Source: Pantoea sp. BAV 3049
GTDB taxonomy: Bacteria > Pseudomonadota > Gammaproteobacteria > Enterobacterales > Enterobacteriaceae
Reading direction: 5' to 3'
DNA: 64,000 nucleotides
NCBI RefSeq assembly: GCF_009765445.1
Contig: NZ_WHOY01000031.1
Coordinates: 3,877,606 to 3,941,605, forward strand
Below the pieces are notes generated by a model that did no database searches, had not been told where the DNA came from, and saw only the letters and a program-made list of their open reading frames with translations. A program made the translations under genes and the position numbers. Shown one piece after another: positions 32,254-41,921 of the stretch; position 1 is the first letter of the stretch, and each line of letters begins with the position of its first letter.

Positions 32254-33522
32254 ATGAACAGCCAGTACGATGAACTGACGCGGGCGATGCGCACTGCGGT
32301 TCTGCCCCGGCTTGAGCTGGACACGGTAGAGCGGTTAATCAACGACCGCACGGGACTGGTGAAAGAGATCGCTGCGGTGATTCAACAAATCAGCGTGGAG
32401 ACTAATCGCTATCTGCCTTCAGAGGAAACGCAGGAGCTGGCTTCCTCGATGGCGGATGAAATCACCGGTGTTGGCCCGCTGCGCGAGCTGATGGAGGACA
32501 GCAGCGTCAGCGATATTCTGGTCAACGGCCCGGATAACATCTTTATTGAAACCGGCGGCAAGCTGGTGAAAACCAGCAAGCGATTTATTGATAACCAGCA
32601 ACTGACGGAAATCGCTAAACGGCTGGTCAGTCGCGTTGGGCGACGCATTGATGAATCGCAGCCGCTGGTTGATGCGAGGATGAGCGACGGCAGCCGTCTT
32701 AACGTGGTCATTAGCCCTGTTGCACTGGATGGCACGGCGATCTCGATCCGTAAATTCAGTAAGGTCTCGCGCACGTTTGTTGACCTGGTTGGCTGGGGTA
32801 CGTTGGATGAGCGGATGGCAAACTTCCTCTCTATCGCCGCTAAATGCCAGGTAAATATTGTGATTTCTGGCGGGACCGGCTCCGGGAAAACCACGCTGCT
32901 TAATGTTCTGTCACAGTACATCAACAACGATGAACGGGTGATCACCCTGGAAGATGCAGCAGAGCTGAAGCTACAGCAACCGCATGTGGTGCGGCTGGAA
33001 ACACGTATGGCTGGAGTGGAGAACAGCGGCCAGGTGAACATGCGTGATTTGATGATCAACACGCTGCGTATGCGTCCGGACCGCATTATTGTCGGTGAGT
33101 GTCGGGGTGGCGAAACATTTGAAATGCTTCAGGCGATGAACACCGGCCACGATGGTTCGATGACCACACTGCATGCCAACACGCCCCGCGATGCGCTGGC
33201 GCGTATGGAAAACATGGTGATGATGGCCAATCTGAACCTGCCAGTGGAGTCGATTCGCCGCAATATCAGCTCGGCGGTGAACCTGATTATTCAGGTTTCA
33301 AGGCTGTATGACGGTTCGCGCAAGGTGACGCATATCAGCGAAATTATGGGGCAGGAGGGAGAAGTGATCACCTTACAGGATATTTTTACTTATGAAATCA
33401 ATGGAGAAGGGAACGACAGCAGCGGCTCCTTTGTTACTCCCGGTTTATCCACCCGCTCTGCGGTGTACCGCAAAGCCAGAGAGCACGCCTGTGATGGCTT
33501 TCTGAAAGCGATTTTTAATTAA
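32254..33522 (+). CDS. tadA: secretion ATPase TadA (CpaF)
   Basis: The hexameric VirB11-like ATPase that powers Flp pilus extension and probably retraction. The 422-aa protein has the Walker A GGTGSGKTTLL (about 205-215), the Asp box ITLEDAAEL, Walker B with MRPDRIIVGECRGGE, and the His box GHDGSMTTLHANT, all intact. An AGGAGG ribosome-binding site precedes the ATG, and the gene follows tadZ within 4 bases. tadB starts 3 bases after its stop. Confidence 0.96.
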   Translation: MNSQYDELTRAMRTAVLPRLELDTVERLINDRTGLVKEIAAVIQQISVETNRYLPSEETQELASSMADEITGVGPLRELMEDSSVSDILVNGPDNIFIETGGKLVKTSKRFIDNQQLTEIAKRLVSRVGRRIDESQPLVDARMSDGSRLNVVISPVALDGTAISIRKFSKVSRTFVDLVGWGTLDERMANFLSIAAKCQVNIVISGGTGSGKTTLLNVLSQYINNDERVITLEDAAELKLQQPHVVRLETRMAGVENSGQVNMRDLMINTLRMRPDRIIVGECRGGETFEMLQAMNTGHDGSMTTLHANTPRDALARMENMVMMANLNLPVESIRRNISSAVNLIIQVSRLYDGSRKVTHISEIMGQEGEVITLQDIFTYEINGEGNDSSGSFVTPGLSTRSAVYRKAREHACDGFLKAIFN

Positions 33523-33524
33523 CC

Positions 33525-34457
33525 ATGCGCAGCTTATTTCTCTTTATCGTGGTTTTCGGCTGCCTGTGCCTGCTGACCTTATTGCAGCGTCGGCGGCTGA
33601 CCAGCCGGGCGATGCTTTTTCGCGGGCGGCGTGGCAGGACGTTACAGTCTCTGCTGGGCCAGCCGCCGTCAGCGCTGGCCAGCGAGTCGGTGATGGTCAG
33701 ACTTCGTCAGGCTGCGGGCAGAAAAATACGCACCTGGCTCAGCGTGCTGGAGCCGGAAAACAAGAAGGTCTTTTTTCGCAATCTGCTTATCCCCCAACTG
33801 GTCAGCGCCGGGGTGATCGCAATCAATGCAGGGTACGTAAACCTGCCGACGTTGTGGATCGCGCCACCGGTAACGCTGATCATCTTTATGGCCTGGCACG
33901 CGATGCTGGATAAAAGAAAGCGTAAGCAGTTTAACCAGAACTTTATGGAGGCACTGACCTCTGTGGGCGGAGCGGTCTCTTCCGGCCGCACCTTTGTGCA
34001 GGCGATGTCCGATTACGCCTTTATGAGCGACAGCGCACTGGGCAGGGAATTTGGCATTGTCAGCCGTCGTCTTAATCTGGGGGACAACCCCGAGCAGGTC
34101 TTCAACGAATCCTGGAAACGCTTTCCTTACCGGGAATACTATTTCTTTATCGTGGCGATCCTGCTGAATATCAACAGTGGCGGCAAGCTGAAAGAGGTAC
34201 TGAATAAACTGCAACGCTCGATTTCCACCGGCGTGGCGATGGAGAAGAAAATGCTGGCGATGACATCTGAAATGCGAATGTCGACAAAAATCACCGGTGC
34301 CATCCCGTTTGTATTTTTAATTCTGCTGAGATTTATCAGCGTAGAGAACTTTGAATTTGTCCTGCATGACGAGAAAGGAAATTACATCCTCTGGTATCTG
34401 CTGGCCAGCGAGCTGACGGGTATAACCATTATTAAATTTTTGATGAGAGGGATCTGA
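33525..34457 (+). CDS. tadB: Tad platform protein TadB
   Basis: An inner-membrane T2SSF-type platform protein that works with TadA and TadC. The 310-aa product has an N-terminal anchor, two hydrophobic segments near residues 85-125, a cytoplasmic T2SSF domain (about 140-270) with FNQNFMEALTSVGGAVSSG and LREVLN-like features, and a C-terminal helix. Tight spacing to tadA and tadC indicates coupled translation. Confidence 0.92.
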   Translation: MRSLFLFIVVFGCLCLLTLLQRRRLTSRAMLFRGRRGRTLQSLLGQPPSALASESVMVRLRQAAGRKIRTWLSVLEPENKKVFFRNLLIPQLVSAGVIAINAGYVNLPTLWIAPPVTLIIFMAWHAMLDKRKRKQFNQNFMEALTSVGGAVSSGRTFVQAMSDYAFMSDSALGREFGIVSRRLNLGDNPEQVFNESWKRFPYREYYFFIVAILLNINSGGKLKEVLNKLQRSISTGVAMEKKMLAMTSEMRMSTKITGAIPFVFLILLRFISVENFEFVLHDEKGNYILWYLLASELTGITIIKFLMRGI

Positions 34458-34461
34458 CAGC

Positions 34462-35313
34462 ATGAAGATGCAACTGGGGATGGGGCTGCTTATTTTCGCC
34501 GGACTGGCGGTGATAGTTTACTGCATGCTGCGTCAGCAGAGAATGAAACGGCTGAATGGATTGATCAACGTGATCGGTCTGGAAAGTGGTGAAAAAACCG
34601 TCCAGCAGCTAAAAACGCATCATGAGGCTGAGTTAGTGCTGGAGAAGCAGAACGCATTGCTGACCTGGTTTCGCCGCCTCGACGGTAGCCATATTTACAA
34701 GCTGGGATTGCTGATACTGATTTTCAGTGCGGTGCTGACTGCCAACCAGCTTTTTCAGCTCGAACTGAGCCGCAGCACGCTGATGATGGCCGGCATGGTG
34801 GCGCTGGTAGCGGCGATTATTTTGCCCGGCAAGCTGCGCAGCACGCTGGTCAACCGTCGGGTCAAAAAACTCAGCATGGAGATCCCCTGGCTGGTGGACC
34901 TGCTGGCGGTGTGCGTACAGTGCGGTATGAGTCTGGAGGTGGCGTTTGCTTTTCTCAGCCAGAAAATGGCGGGTATCAATCCGGATTTTACCCCTTTTCT
35001 TGCCCGGCTGGTTAAAAGGACGGAAGTCAGTGGATTAAGTGATGCGCTTAAGCACTTTTATAACGAGGTGCCCTCACAGGAAAACCGCATGCTCTGCGCG
35101 ATGTTGGTTCAGAGCCTGCAGTATGGCTCGTCAATCTATGAGCAACTGGTCACGCTTTCCCGGGAAATCCGCGAAGTGCAGATCCTGACGCTGGAAGAGA
35201 AGATCGGCAAGCTGGGGGCAAAGATGAGCGTGCCGTTGATTCTGTTCTTTATGTTTCCGGTGGTGATCATTGTTGCGGCACCCGGCGTGATGAGGATGAT
35301 GGCTAATGCATAA
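34462..35313 (+). CDS. tadC: Tad platform protein TadC
   Basis: The second T2SSF-type platform protein, 283 aa. It has hydrophobic segments near residues 5-20, 75-90 and 95-115, a T2SSF domain including PWLVDLLAVCVQCGMSLEVA, and a C-terminal membrane helix (VPLILFFMFPVVIIVAAPG). The stop overlaps the tadD start by 8 bases. Confidence 0.92.
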   Translation: MKMQLGMGLLIFAGLAVIVYCMLRQQRMKRLNGLINVIGLESGEKTVQQLKTHHEAELVLEKQNALLTWFRRLDGSHIYKLGLLILIFSAVLTANQLFQLELSRSTLMMAGMVALVAAIILPGKLRSTLVNRRVKKLSMEIPWLVDLLAVCVQCGMSLEVAFAFLSQKMAGINPDFTPFLARLVKRTEVSGLSDALKHFYNEVPSQENRMLCAMLVQSLQYGSSIYEQLVTLSREIREVQILTLEEKIGKLGAKMSVPLILFFMFPVVIIVAAPGVMRMMANA

Positions 35314-36067
35314 TCCTTTCAACACGCTTTGCCTCCTCTGCTCGCTGTTGCTGCTCACCGCTGGCTGCCAGCCTGTCGGCTACCGCCACGACGGCAGTAG
35401 CGGGGTGGAAAACCGTAAAATTGCTGATAAAGAGCAGCTGCTGCTCAGGACTAAAAACTATGAGAGCCTGATTGCCCTCACCCGGGATTCTTTGAAGAAG
35501 AAAGAGGATCCTGAGGTGCGGTTCCGGCTGGCGGAATATTACTTTTTGGCGGGAAATTACAACTCTTCGCTGCACTATCTGCTGGTATCGCTGAATAAAA
35601 ATCCTTCACCACGGGTTTATCTGTTGCAGAGCAAGAACCTGACCGCGCAGCAAAATTATGATGCGGCGCTTAAATTTACCGACATGGTGATTCAGAAAGA
35701 GCCGGCAAATGGCGAGGCGCTGAATCTGCGTGGAGTGATCCTGGCACAAAAGGGCGACTTACCGCAGGCAATGGCCTCTTTCGAACAGGCGCGTAATGCT
35801 TTTTATCCGGAAGAGAAGGCCATCAACAATATTGCGCTGGTGCATATTGCCGATCGCCGTTATTCGCAGGCGATTCAGTTGTTGCTACCGGTCTACCTGC
35901 GCGGCTATCGCGATAACCACCTGACTCACAATCTGATCTTTGCGCTGGTGAAGGCGGGTGACCTGCGTTATGCGAAAGAGATTATCAAACGGGAAAATAT
36001 TACCCGCTACCCGGACACGCTGATTGCGGCTCTGTTTGAGGTGGAAAGTAATTTGTCGTCATTGTAG
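35306..36067 (+). CDS. tadD: TPR lipoprotein TadD
   Basis: A pilotin-like lipoprotein expected to help the RcpA secretin. The 253-aa protein has a signal peptide ending in a lipobox (LLLTAGC), giving a lipidated cysteine near residue 21. Tetratricopeptide-like helices follow through most of the chain, including RFRLAEYYFLAGNY and LNLRGVILAQKGDLPQAM. It overlaps the end of tadC and precedes the pseudopilin genes. Confidence 0.9.
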   Translation: MHNPFNTLCLLCSLLLLTAGCQPVGYRHDGSSGVENRKIADKEQLLLRTKNYESLIALTRDSLKKKEDPEVRFRLAEYYFLAGNYNSSLHYLLVSLNKNPSPRVYLLQSKNLTAQQNYDAALKFTDMVIQKEPANGEALNLRGVILAQKGDLPQAMASFEQARNAFYPEEKAINNIALVHIADRRYSQAIQLLLPVYLRGYRDNHLTHNLIFALVKAGDLRYAKEIIKRENITRYPDTLIAALFEVESNLSSL

Positions 36068-36120
36068 AGCGTTATTCACGCTCTGACGCTGGATGAACGG
36101 TGTTCGGATCAGAGGGTATT

Positions 36121-36666
36121 ATGCACAAGGAACAGGGCATTTTTCGCCACTCGGGGACAAGAGACTCGGACGAAGACGGTTCGCTGGTAATTGAGTTTTC
36201 GCTGGTCTTTCCTGTTTTCGTTTTTCTGGTGTTTTTCGTTTTTGAGATCTGCCGCTATCTGTTTATTTCGGCGGCGATTGACGCAACGCTCTCCTCGGCC
36301 GCCAGAACAAGTTCTTCGCAGGCCAGCACCGTGGTGGATTATAACCTTATTTTTCGCGACACCATCAGGAACGAAAGTGCGTTATGGGCCGGGTTAATTG
36401 ATGCTTCGCAGCTCACTACTCACGTCAGTTTTTGCAGCTCGGTGACTCAGGCCATCGCCGACTCCTGTAGTGAGACCGCCTCGTCAGGCAAGGTGCTGGC
36501 TTATTATCAGGTTAAGTATAACTACCGGCCGTATCTTTTTAACGGCGTGATCCCAGGGACGGAAGATCTGATTGCTGCCTTACAATCTTCTTTGTCACGT
36601 CAGCTTATTTACGTACAGGAATACGAGCGTGATCAGATATTTAAAAATACGCCCCCGTCTTCATAA
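36121..36666 (+). CDS. tadE: pseudopilin TadE
   Basis: A minor pseudopilin of the Tad system (181 aa). After a charged leader the sequence G-SLVIEFSLVFPVF has the prepilin-type site with glutamate at +5 and a hydrophobic helix (about residues 22-45). The ATG at 36121 follows GAGGG; a GTG at 36100 would add seven residues and is less likely. Its 3' end overlaps tadF by 38 bases. Confidence 0.87.
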   Translation: MHKEQGIFRHSGTRDSDEDGSLVIEFSLVFPVFVFLVFFVFEICRYLFISAAIDATLSSAARTSSSQASTVVDYNLIFRDTIRNESALWAGLIDASQLTTHVSFCSSVTQAIADSCSETASSGKVLAYYQVKYNYRPYLFNGVIPGTEDLIAALQSSLSRQLIYVQEYERDQIFKNTPPSS

Positions 36667-37225
36667 TCTCCTGCAACTGTTCGCCATCGGAACCGGCGGT
36701 GTGGTGGCGATAGAGGCGTCGTTCATCTTTGCAGCGCTGGTGACACTTTGTATGGCTACAGTCGATTACGGCTTCTGGCTGACGCGAAAAAGCCAGGCTG
36801 AAGCGGTGAGTTATTCGCTGGTCAGCGTGCTGCGCGAAAGGCGCTATCTGTATAACGGAACGACAGCGCTCACCACGGCGCAGCTGAACCAACTGACTAA
36901 ACTGGCCGAAACGCTGCTGGGCAGCAGTTCAGTCAGAAAGTTCTGCCTGACCATTGAAAGTCTGGATTTTAAAGATCAGGTGGTGAAAAAGGTCAGCACC
37001 ACTATCTTGCTGACTGGTGGAGCCACTAATTGCAAGTTGCAGCCCGCCATAAAACTGACTGAGCTGACCGGACTGTCACCCTGGAGCAACCGCAGCCGCT
37101 GGATCCCGCTTTATCAGGTCACGCTGAGCGTTCCCGTCCCGAAAGGCACCTTGAGCAGTTTGTTACAGGGCGTGGGAGCACTACCTGAAAACGTGGTGGT
37201 CTCGAATATTGCGCTGCTGCGTTAG
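36629..37225 (+). CDS. tadF: pseudopilin TadF
   Basis: The second minor pseudopilin. The GTG at 36629 is preceded by AGGAA at 8 bases and gives 198 aa. The leader ends in G, followed by VVAIEASFIFAAL with glutamate at +5, and the hydrophobic helix spans about residues 20-42. The first in-frame ATG (36572) lies deep inside tadE and has no ribosome-binding site. The C-terminal domain has two cysteines (in FCLT and NCKLQ) that could form a disulfide. Confidence 0.83.
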   Translation: MIRYLKIRPRLHNLLQLFAIGTGGVVAIEASFIFAALVTLCMATVDYGFWLTRKSQAEAVSYSLVSVLRERRYLYNGTTALTTAQLNQLTKLAETLLGSSSVRKFCLTIESLDFKDQVVKKVSTTILLTGGATNCKLQPAIKLTELTGLSPWSNRSRWIPLYQVTLSVPVPKGTLSSLLQGVGALPENVVVSNIALLR

Positions 37226-37311
37226 GCCAATACCGTGCGGCTACGCCAGGTCAATGTTATGCGGCATCGTCATGCAAAGATCGCCTGGCGGCGCAGGCAA
37301 AGGAGGTTGCC

Positions 37312-37698
37312 ATGACCGTAAAAGTAATTTTTGTCTGTCTGCTGCTGATATTGCTGGCCTGCTTTACCGCTTCGGCTGGCAGGAAAACGCCGGACAACCG
37401 TGCCGAAGCGATTGTCTTTATTGATTCTGCCCATCTGGCTCAGAAAAAAATGGTGCGGGAAGTGAACCACCAGCTTTATTACAGCCGGGTGCTTCAGCGA
37501 CGGGTCAATGTCACTTTTATTGATATCAACCTGAAAGGCGAGTTGTTTCACGGCCCGGCGAATTATCTGAAAGATGATGCCGGTGAGTGGGTTGAAAAAT
37601 ACCGGCCAAATGATATTCCCGCCATGTATTGTGTCAGAAAGGGCAGGATGACCTATAAAAAAATGGCCTCGGCCAGGGAGTTAAGATCGTGTCTGTAA
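37312..37698 (+). CDS. small exported protein of the Tad locus, unknown
   Basis: I do not recognise this 128-aa protein. It has a clear signal peptide (VIFVCLLLILLACFTASA, cleavage near residue 22) and a mature part of about 105 basic residues, with two cysteines near the C-terminus (MYC and SCL). The pattern of a VFID strand, a VTFIDIN strand and a later IPAMYCVRKGR strand is loosely reminiscent of a thioredoxin-like fold without a CxxC. It follows tadF by 86 bases with an AGGAGG ribosome-binding site and overlaps tadG by 10 bases, so it is part of the operon. It may be a Tad accessory factor peculiar to this group. Confidence 0.75.
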   Translation: MTVKVIFVCLLLILLACFTASAGRKTPDNRAEAIVFIDSAHLAQKKMVREVNHQLYYSRVLQRRVNVTFIDINLKGELFHGPANYLKDDAGEWVEKYRPNDIPAMYCVRKGRMTYKKMASARELRSCL

Positions 37699-39370
37699 TC
37701 CGGGAAAAAATAAAATGGGGGCTTCATAGCGATAGTGGCGCATTGGCTCCAGCTTTCGCCATTATCCTGCCGTGCCTGCTGGCGATGATGAGTTTTGGTC
37801 TGGACAGTGTGAATTTGCTGTCGACGAAAACCCGGCTGGCCAATGCAATGGATGAAGCGGCGCTGGCCGTTTCCGCCACCGGAAAAAGTGACTTAAATAA
37901 GGACGAGTTAAAAGCCGCGCAGCTGATGGCAACAAACTATGTCCGTTATCATCTTCCCGGAATAGCCAGTGTACCCGTCATCAGTGTCTCCGGGATTAAT
38001 GAGGAGATGGATGCCAATGGTTTTAAATTTACCCGCTATGAGCTGAGCGCCACACTGAAGGTGCCAATTATCTTCAACACCGGTACGCTGGCAGGTTTTG
38101 ACCACGATATTGAGACCGGCAGCGGCAATCGGTTGGTGAAAAAGTTTACCTCAGTGGCGACAGATTACGTGTTTGTACTGGATTTCTCCGGTTCCATGCA
38201 GGGAACAAGACTGAACGATCTTAAGGCCGTCGTAAAAGAGATCAGCCAGTTCGCTCTTGAGAATAATGAAAAAACGCAAATAGCGCTGGTGCCCTTCAGT
38301 ATCGGTGTCCCGGTGAAGTTATCCGGTAAGAATGAGCGTGGCGGCGAACGGGTTGGCTGCTCGGTATTGTTCGTCCCTAAGGAAAATTATAATATTAATT
38401 ATGCGTTCTGGGCAGATAAGCAGATTCAGAACCCTGATTACTACACGCTGAATAGTATTATTTACAATATGGATCTTTATCGTTACCGCTATTATATCTA
38501 GTATGTTAAACCCGCCATTCCAGCAATGACGGAACCTGCCGTTCTCAGCAAATGGTGCGTGAGAAACAGTATTTATGGTAGCAGCACCGGAAAATATCTG
38601 TATTCCTGTAAAACGGAAGGCTATCCAGACAGCGATATTTATTCTGAACGCTCGAAGTTAATTATTTCTAAAGAGTACCAGAGTACCAGAGTGCCTGGCT
38701 GGTGAAAAAGTACCATGATAATTACGGGACGATTTTTAATGATTATGTCACAGATTATCAGGCGACATTGCAGGAGATGTTCAGCGATAAGGCTGTGATT
38801 ACCTTTCCACTGGAATGGACAGCTATGGTTAAGGATAAAGATCATACCTATAACAGGCCCTATTCAGCTATGTGTTTAAATGGTGGATGGTTCAGGCATG
38901 TCAGCAATAATGACTTAAGTCGCAGTAGTGCTCGCTCCTGGCTGGTTGAACTCACCAGTGATATAAGTGTGCTGGACCAGTTTCAGGATATGCAGGCATA
39001 TGGTAATACACAGATCAGTTCCGGACTGATTCGCTCCGTTCCCGTGATGATGAAGGGAAGTAATAAGCGCAAGGTTTTTATTTTAATTTCTGATGGAGAA
39101 GATAACTCGGGGAAAAACGTGACTCAGAATTTTTTAAAGCAATATCACCTTTGTGATAAAATTAAAAAAGGGGTTGCCGAGAAATCTGGAATCAGTAATA
39201 CGAGGGTTGAAATGTACTATATTTCGGTAACCAGTGCTGCCACAAGAGTCAAAGAATGGGCCGATAATTGCGTGGGAGAAGCGAATGCTAAAACATCCAC
39301 TACTCGTGAGGCGTTAATTAAAGAGATCAAAGGAATAATGGCAGATGAAACCGGACATTTCGCCAGCTAA
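37689..39370 (+). pseudogene. tadG: tadG, disrupted by an amber codon and a frameshift
   Basis: TadG is a pseudopilin-like, von Willebrand factor A protein of the Tad system. A GTG start (37689) after AGGGAG opens a frame with an N-terminal membrane segment and the MIDAS motif DFSGSMQG near residue 165. It stops at TAG 38499-38501. The same frame then continues with sensible protein (from YVKPAIPAM) to a tandem 8-bp duplication (38677-38684 and 38685-38692), which shifts it into a TGA at 38702. Removing one copy restores the frame into the remaining 3' part, which has VFILISDGEDNSG and ends at 39370. A CAG-to-TAG change explains the first lesion. The product is probably non-functional unless both lesions are assembly errors. 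Confidence 0.85.
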
Positions 39371-39391
39371 AGCCCCGGTATCCCGCCCACT

Positions 39392-39419
39392 CTGCCAGTA
39401 TAAGTGCTCATACTGGCAG
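39392..39419. terminator. hairpin after tadG
   Basis: A perfect 10-bp inverted repeat (39392-39401 with 39410-39419) with an 8-base loop lies 22 bases after the tadG stop and between convergent genes. There is no T tract, so termination strength is uncertain. Confidence 0.45.
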
Positions 39420-39449
39420 CGTCGCCAGCCATCATCAGGCTGACCAGGC

Positions 39450-39809
39450 TCAGCCCTTATACACACAGCCCGCAGTACAGGTCTCTTTAATCATTACCGC
39501 GCTCAGCAGCGGGAGCTTCGGCTTCATCTGGTCCCAAATCCACTTAGCCAGCACTTCGCTGGTCGGATTCTCCAGGCCCGGGATCTCATTCAGATAGTAG
39601 TGATCCAGGCGGTCGTAAACCGGCTTAAAGGCCGCTTTCAGCTCGGCAAAATCCATGATCCAACCGGTATGCGCATCCACTTCGCCGGTAATTTCGAGCC
39701 GCACCAGGAAGGAGTGCCCGTGCAGGCGGCCGCATTTGTGCCCGGCCGGTACGTTAGGCAGATGGTGAGCGGCCTCGAACATGAAATCTTTAAACAGCGT
39801 GGTAGCCAT
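39450..39809 (-). CDS. queD: 6-carboxytetrahydropterin synthase QueD
   Basis: QueD converts dihydroneopterin triphosphate to 6-carboxy-5,6,7,8-tetrahydropterin, the step before QueE in queuosine synthesis. The 119-aa protein has the zinc-binding histidines in FEAAHHL and LHGHSF, the catalytic cysteine in [10 protein letters not shown], and the DFAELK and VKET-like (IKETCTAGC) segments. The start at 39809 gives the E. coli N-terminus; a reading from 39884 adds 25 basic, non-homologous residues and is not chosen. It is divergent from cysJ. Confidence 0.94.
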   Translation of the reverse strand: MATTLFKDFMFEAAHHLPNVPAGHKCGRLHGHSFLVRLEITGEVDAHTGWIMDFAELKAAFKPVYDRLDHYYLNEIPGLENPTSEVLAKWIWDQMKPKLPLLSAVMIKETCTAGCVYKG

Positions 39810-40115
39810 AGGACAGGTCTCAGTGATTGCTTGAAAAAACCGGCGAAGTCTACCGGAAAAACCCTTTTTTCGCACCCGTTTCACTGTACTTTCCTGCAGG
39901 TTCGGCAGGAATGAAAAGTGAACAGTTGTAACTGGCTGATTTTTGGTTATTTAATTAACCTGTTTTGCCACTATGCCTTAGTTGTAAAAGCGTTTAGTCA
40001 TTTTGGTTATTTATTATTACCAACCCTTATTTAAGGGTTATTATCCCAATCGTTACCCTGTCTCTATCTTACTGACTTTTGGCCCCAGAGCCCTTTAACT
40101 GGAATATTCTACGCA
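39810..40115. promoter_or_regulatory. divergent queD-cysJ control region
   Basis: 306 bases, AT-rich towards cysJ. It holds two exact TTTTGGTTATTTA copies 60 bases apart (39941-39953, 40001-40013), a 7-bp inverted repeat (40022-40028 with 40033-40039) and a possible -10 TATCTT at 40065-40070. In E. coli cysJIH is activated by CysB with N-acetylserine, and these repeats are the natural candidates for CysB half-sites. Confidence 0.6.
39941..40013. repeat. 13-bp direct repeat pair, candidate CysB sites
   Basis: TTTTGGTTATTTA occurs at 39941-39953 and exactly again at 40001-40013, 60 bases (about six helical turns) apart, upstream of cysJ. Confidence 0.5.
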
Positions 40116-41921
40116 ATGACGACTCAGGCTCCCCCAGGTTCTCTGCTTCCGCTTAATCCGGAACAACTCGCGCGCCTGCAGGCGGCGACCGGTGATTTCT
40201 CCACCACCCAGCTCGCATGGCTTTCCGGTTATTTCTGGGGCATGGTCAATCAGACTCCCGGCACCGCGGCGATCAGCGCTCCGGTTCCGGCTGATGTCCC
40301 GACGATTACGCTGCTTTCCGCTTCGCAGACCGGCAATGCCCGTCGCCTGGCCGAACAGCTGCGCGATGACCTGCTGGCCGCCAGACTGAACGTTAACCTG
40401 GTTAATGCGGGCGACTACAAGTTCAAGCAGATCGCTCAGGAAAAAATGCTGATTGTGGTCACCTCGACGCAGGGCGAAGGTGAGCCGCCGGAAGAAGCCG
40501 TGGCGCTGCACAAATACCTGATGTCGAAAAAGGCGCCGAAGCTGGATAACACCGCCTTTGCCGTCTTTGGGCTGGGTGACACCTCGTATGAATTTTTCAG
40601 CCAGGCCGGGAAAGACTTTGACGGTAAGCTGGCAGAGATGGGCGGCGAGCGCCTGCTGGATCGCGTTGATGCCGATGTGGAATACGCGGCAGAAGCCGAA
40701 AAGTGGCGCAAGCAAATCGTTGGAATCCTGAAGGCCCGGGTCCCCAGCGAATCGCCAGCCGTGGCTGCCGTTACCGCCGCCGGGACGGTCAACGAAGTGT
40801 TCAGCAGCCCGTACAGCAAGGAAGAGCCGCTGACTGCCAGCTTTGCGGTGAACCAGAAAATCACCGGCCGTGATTCCGATAAAGACGTGCGCCATATCGA
40901 AATTGATTTGGGCGACTCCGGCCTGCGCTACCAGCCGGGTGATGCGCTGGGCGTGTGGTATGAAAACGACGCGGCGCTGGTGCAGGAGCTGCTTGAGCTG
41001 TTGTGGCTGACCGGCACGGAGAGTGTGGCGATCCACGGCCAGACGCTGCCGCTGAGCGAAGCGCTGCAGAAACACTTTGAGCTGACCGTCAACACGCCAC
41101 AGATTGTTGAGCAGTACGGAAAGTTGTCTCGCGATGAGAAGCTTCTGGCGCTGGTCAGCGATAAGAGCAAATTACAGCACTACGCCCAGTCGATGCCGAT
41201 TGTGGATATGGTGCGTCAGGCACCGGTTGAACTGCGTGCTGAACAGCTGACGGAGCTGCTGCGCCCACTGACGCCGCGTCTCTATTCCATCGCTTCCTCG
41301 CAGGCTGAGAGCGAAACTGAAGTGCATATCACCGTCGGTGCCGTGCGCTATGAAATTGAAGGCCGTGCCCGTGCGGGCGGGGCGTCCAGCTTCCTGGCCG
41401 ACCGGCTGGAAGAGGACGGTGAGATCCGCGTGTTCATTGAGCACAATGACAACTTCCGCTTACCAGCCAATCCGGAAACCCCCGTTATCATGATTGGTCC
41501 GGGCACGGGCATTGCGCCGTTCCGCGCCTTTATGCAGCAGCGTGATAACGACGGGGCAGAAGGCAAAAACTGGTTGTTCTTTGGCAACCCGCACTTTACC
41601 GAGGACTTCCTTTATCAGGTGGAGTGGCAGCGCTACGTGAAGGATGGCTTGCTGACCAATATCGACCTCGCCTGGTCGCGCGATCAGCAGCACAAAGTTT
41701 ACGTGCAGGATAAAATCCGCGCCAAAGGAGCCGAAGTGTGGCGCTGGATCGAGCAGGGCGCACACCTTTATGTCTGTGGTGATGCCAACCGCATGGCGAA
41801 GGACGTGGAGCAGGCGCTGCTGGAAGTAGTGGCGGAGCACGGCGGGATGGATCTGGAAACCGCCGACGAATTTTTAAGTGAGCTGCGCATCGAGCGCCGT
41901 TATCAGCGAGACGTTTACTAA
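40116..41921 (+). CDS. cysJ: sulfite reductase flavoprotein subunit CysJ
   Basis: The alpha subunit of NADPH-sulfite reductase. It passes electrons from NADPH through FAD and FMN to CysI for six-electron reduction of sulfite to sulfide. The 601-aa protein (E. coli 599) has an N-terminal flavodoxin domain (about 65-205; [22 protein letters not shown]), a connecting FAD-binding domain with RLYSIASSQ, and an NADPH-binding ferredoxin-reductase domain with [12 protein letters not shown]. Its stop overlaps the cysI start (TAATG). Confidence 0.97.
   Translation: MTTQAPPGSLLPLNPEQLARLQAATGDFSTTQLAWLSGYFWGMVNQTPGTAAISAPVPADVPTITLLSASQTGNARRLAEQLRDDLLAARLNVNLVNAGDYKFKQIAQEKMLIVVTSTQGEGEPPEEAVALHKYLMSKKAPKLDNTAFAVFGLGDTSYEFFSQAGKDFDGKLAEMGGERLLDRVDADVEYAAEAEKWRKQIVGILKARVPSESPAVAAVTAAGTVNEVFSSPYSKEEPLTASFAVNQKITGRDSDKDVRHIEIDLGDSGLRYQPGDALGVWYENDAALVQELLELLWLTGTESVAIHGQTLPLSEALQKHFELTVNTPQIVEQYGKLSRDEKLLALVSDKSKLQHYAQSMPIVDMVRQAPVELRAEQLTELLRPLTPRLYSIASSQAESETEVHITVGAVRYEIEGRARAGGASSFLADRLEEDGEIRVFIEHNDNFRLPANPETPVIMIGPGTGIAPFRAFMQQRDNDGAEGKNWLFFGNPHFTEDFLYQVEWQRYVKDGLLTNIDLAWSRDQQHKVYVQDKIRAKGAEVWRWIEQGAHLYVCGDANRMAKDVEQALLEVVAEHGGMDLETADEFLSELRIERRYQRDVY

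Noticed and set aside
38702-39370. 222-codon ORF as an independent gene
   Set aside because: It is the frame-shifted 3' part of tadG; the preceding codons continue tadG and the GTG at 38702 has no ribosome-binding site.
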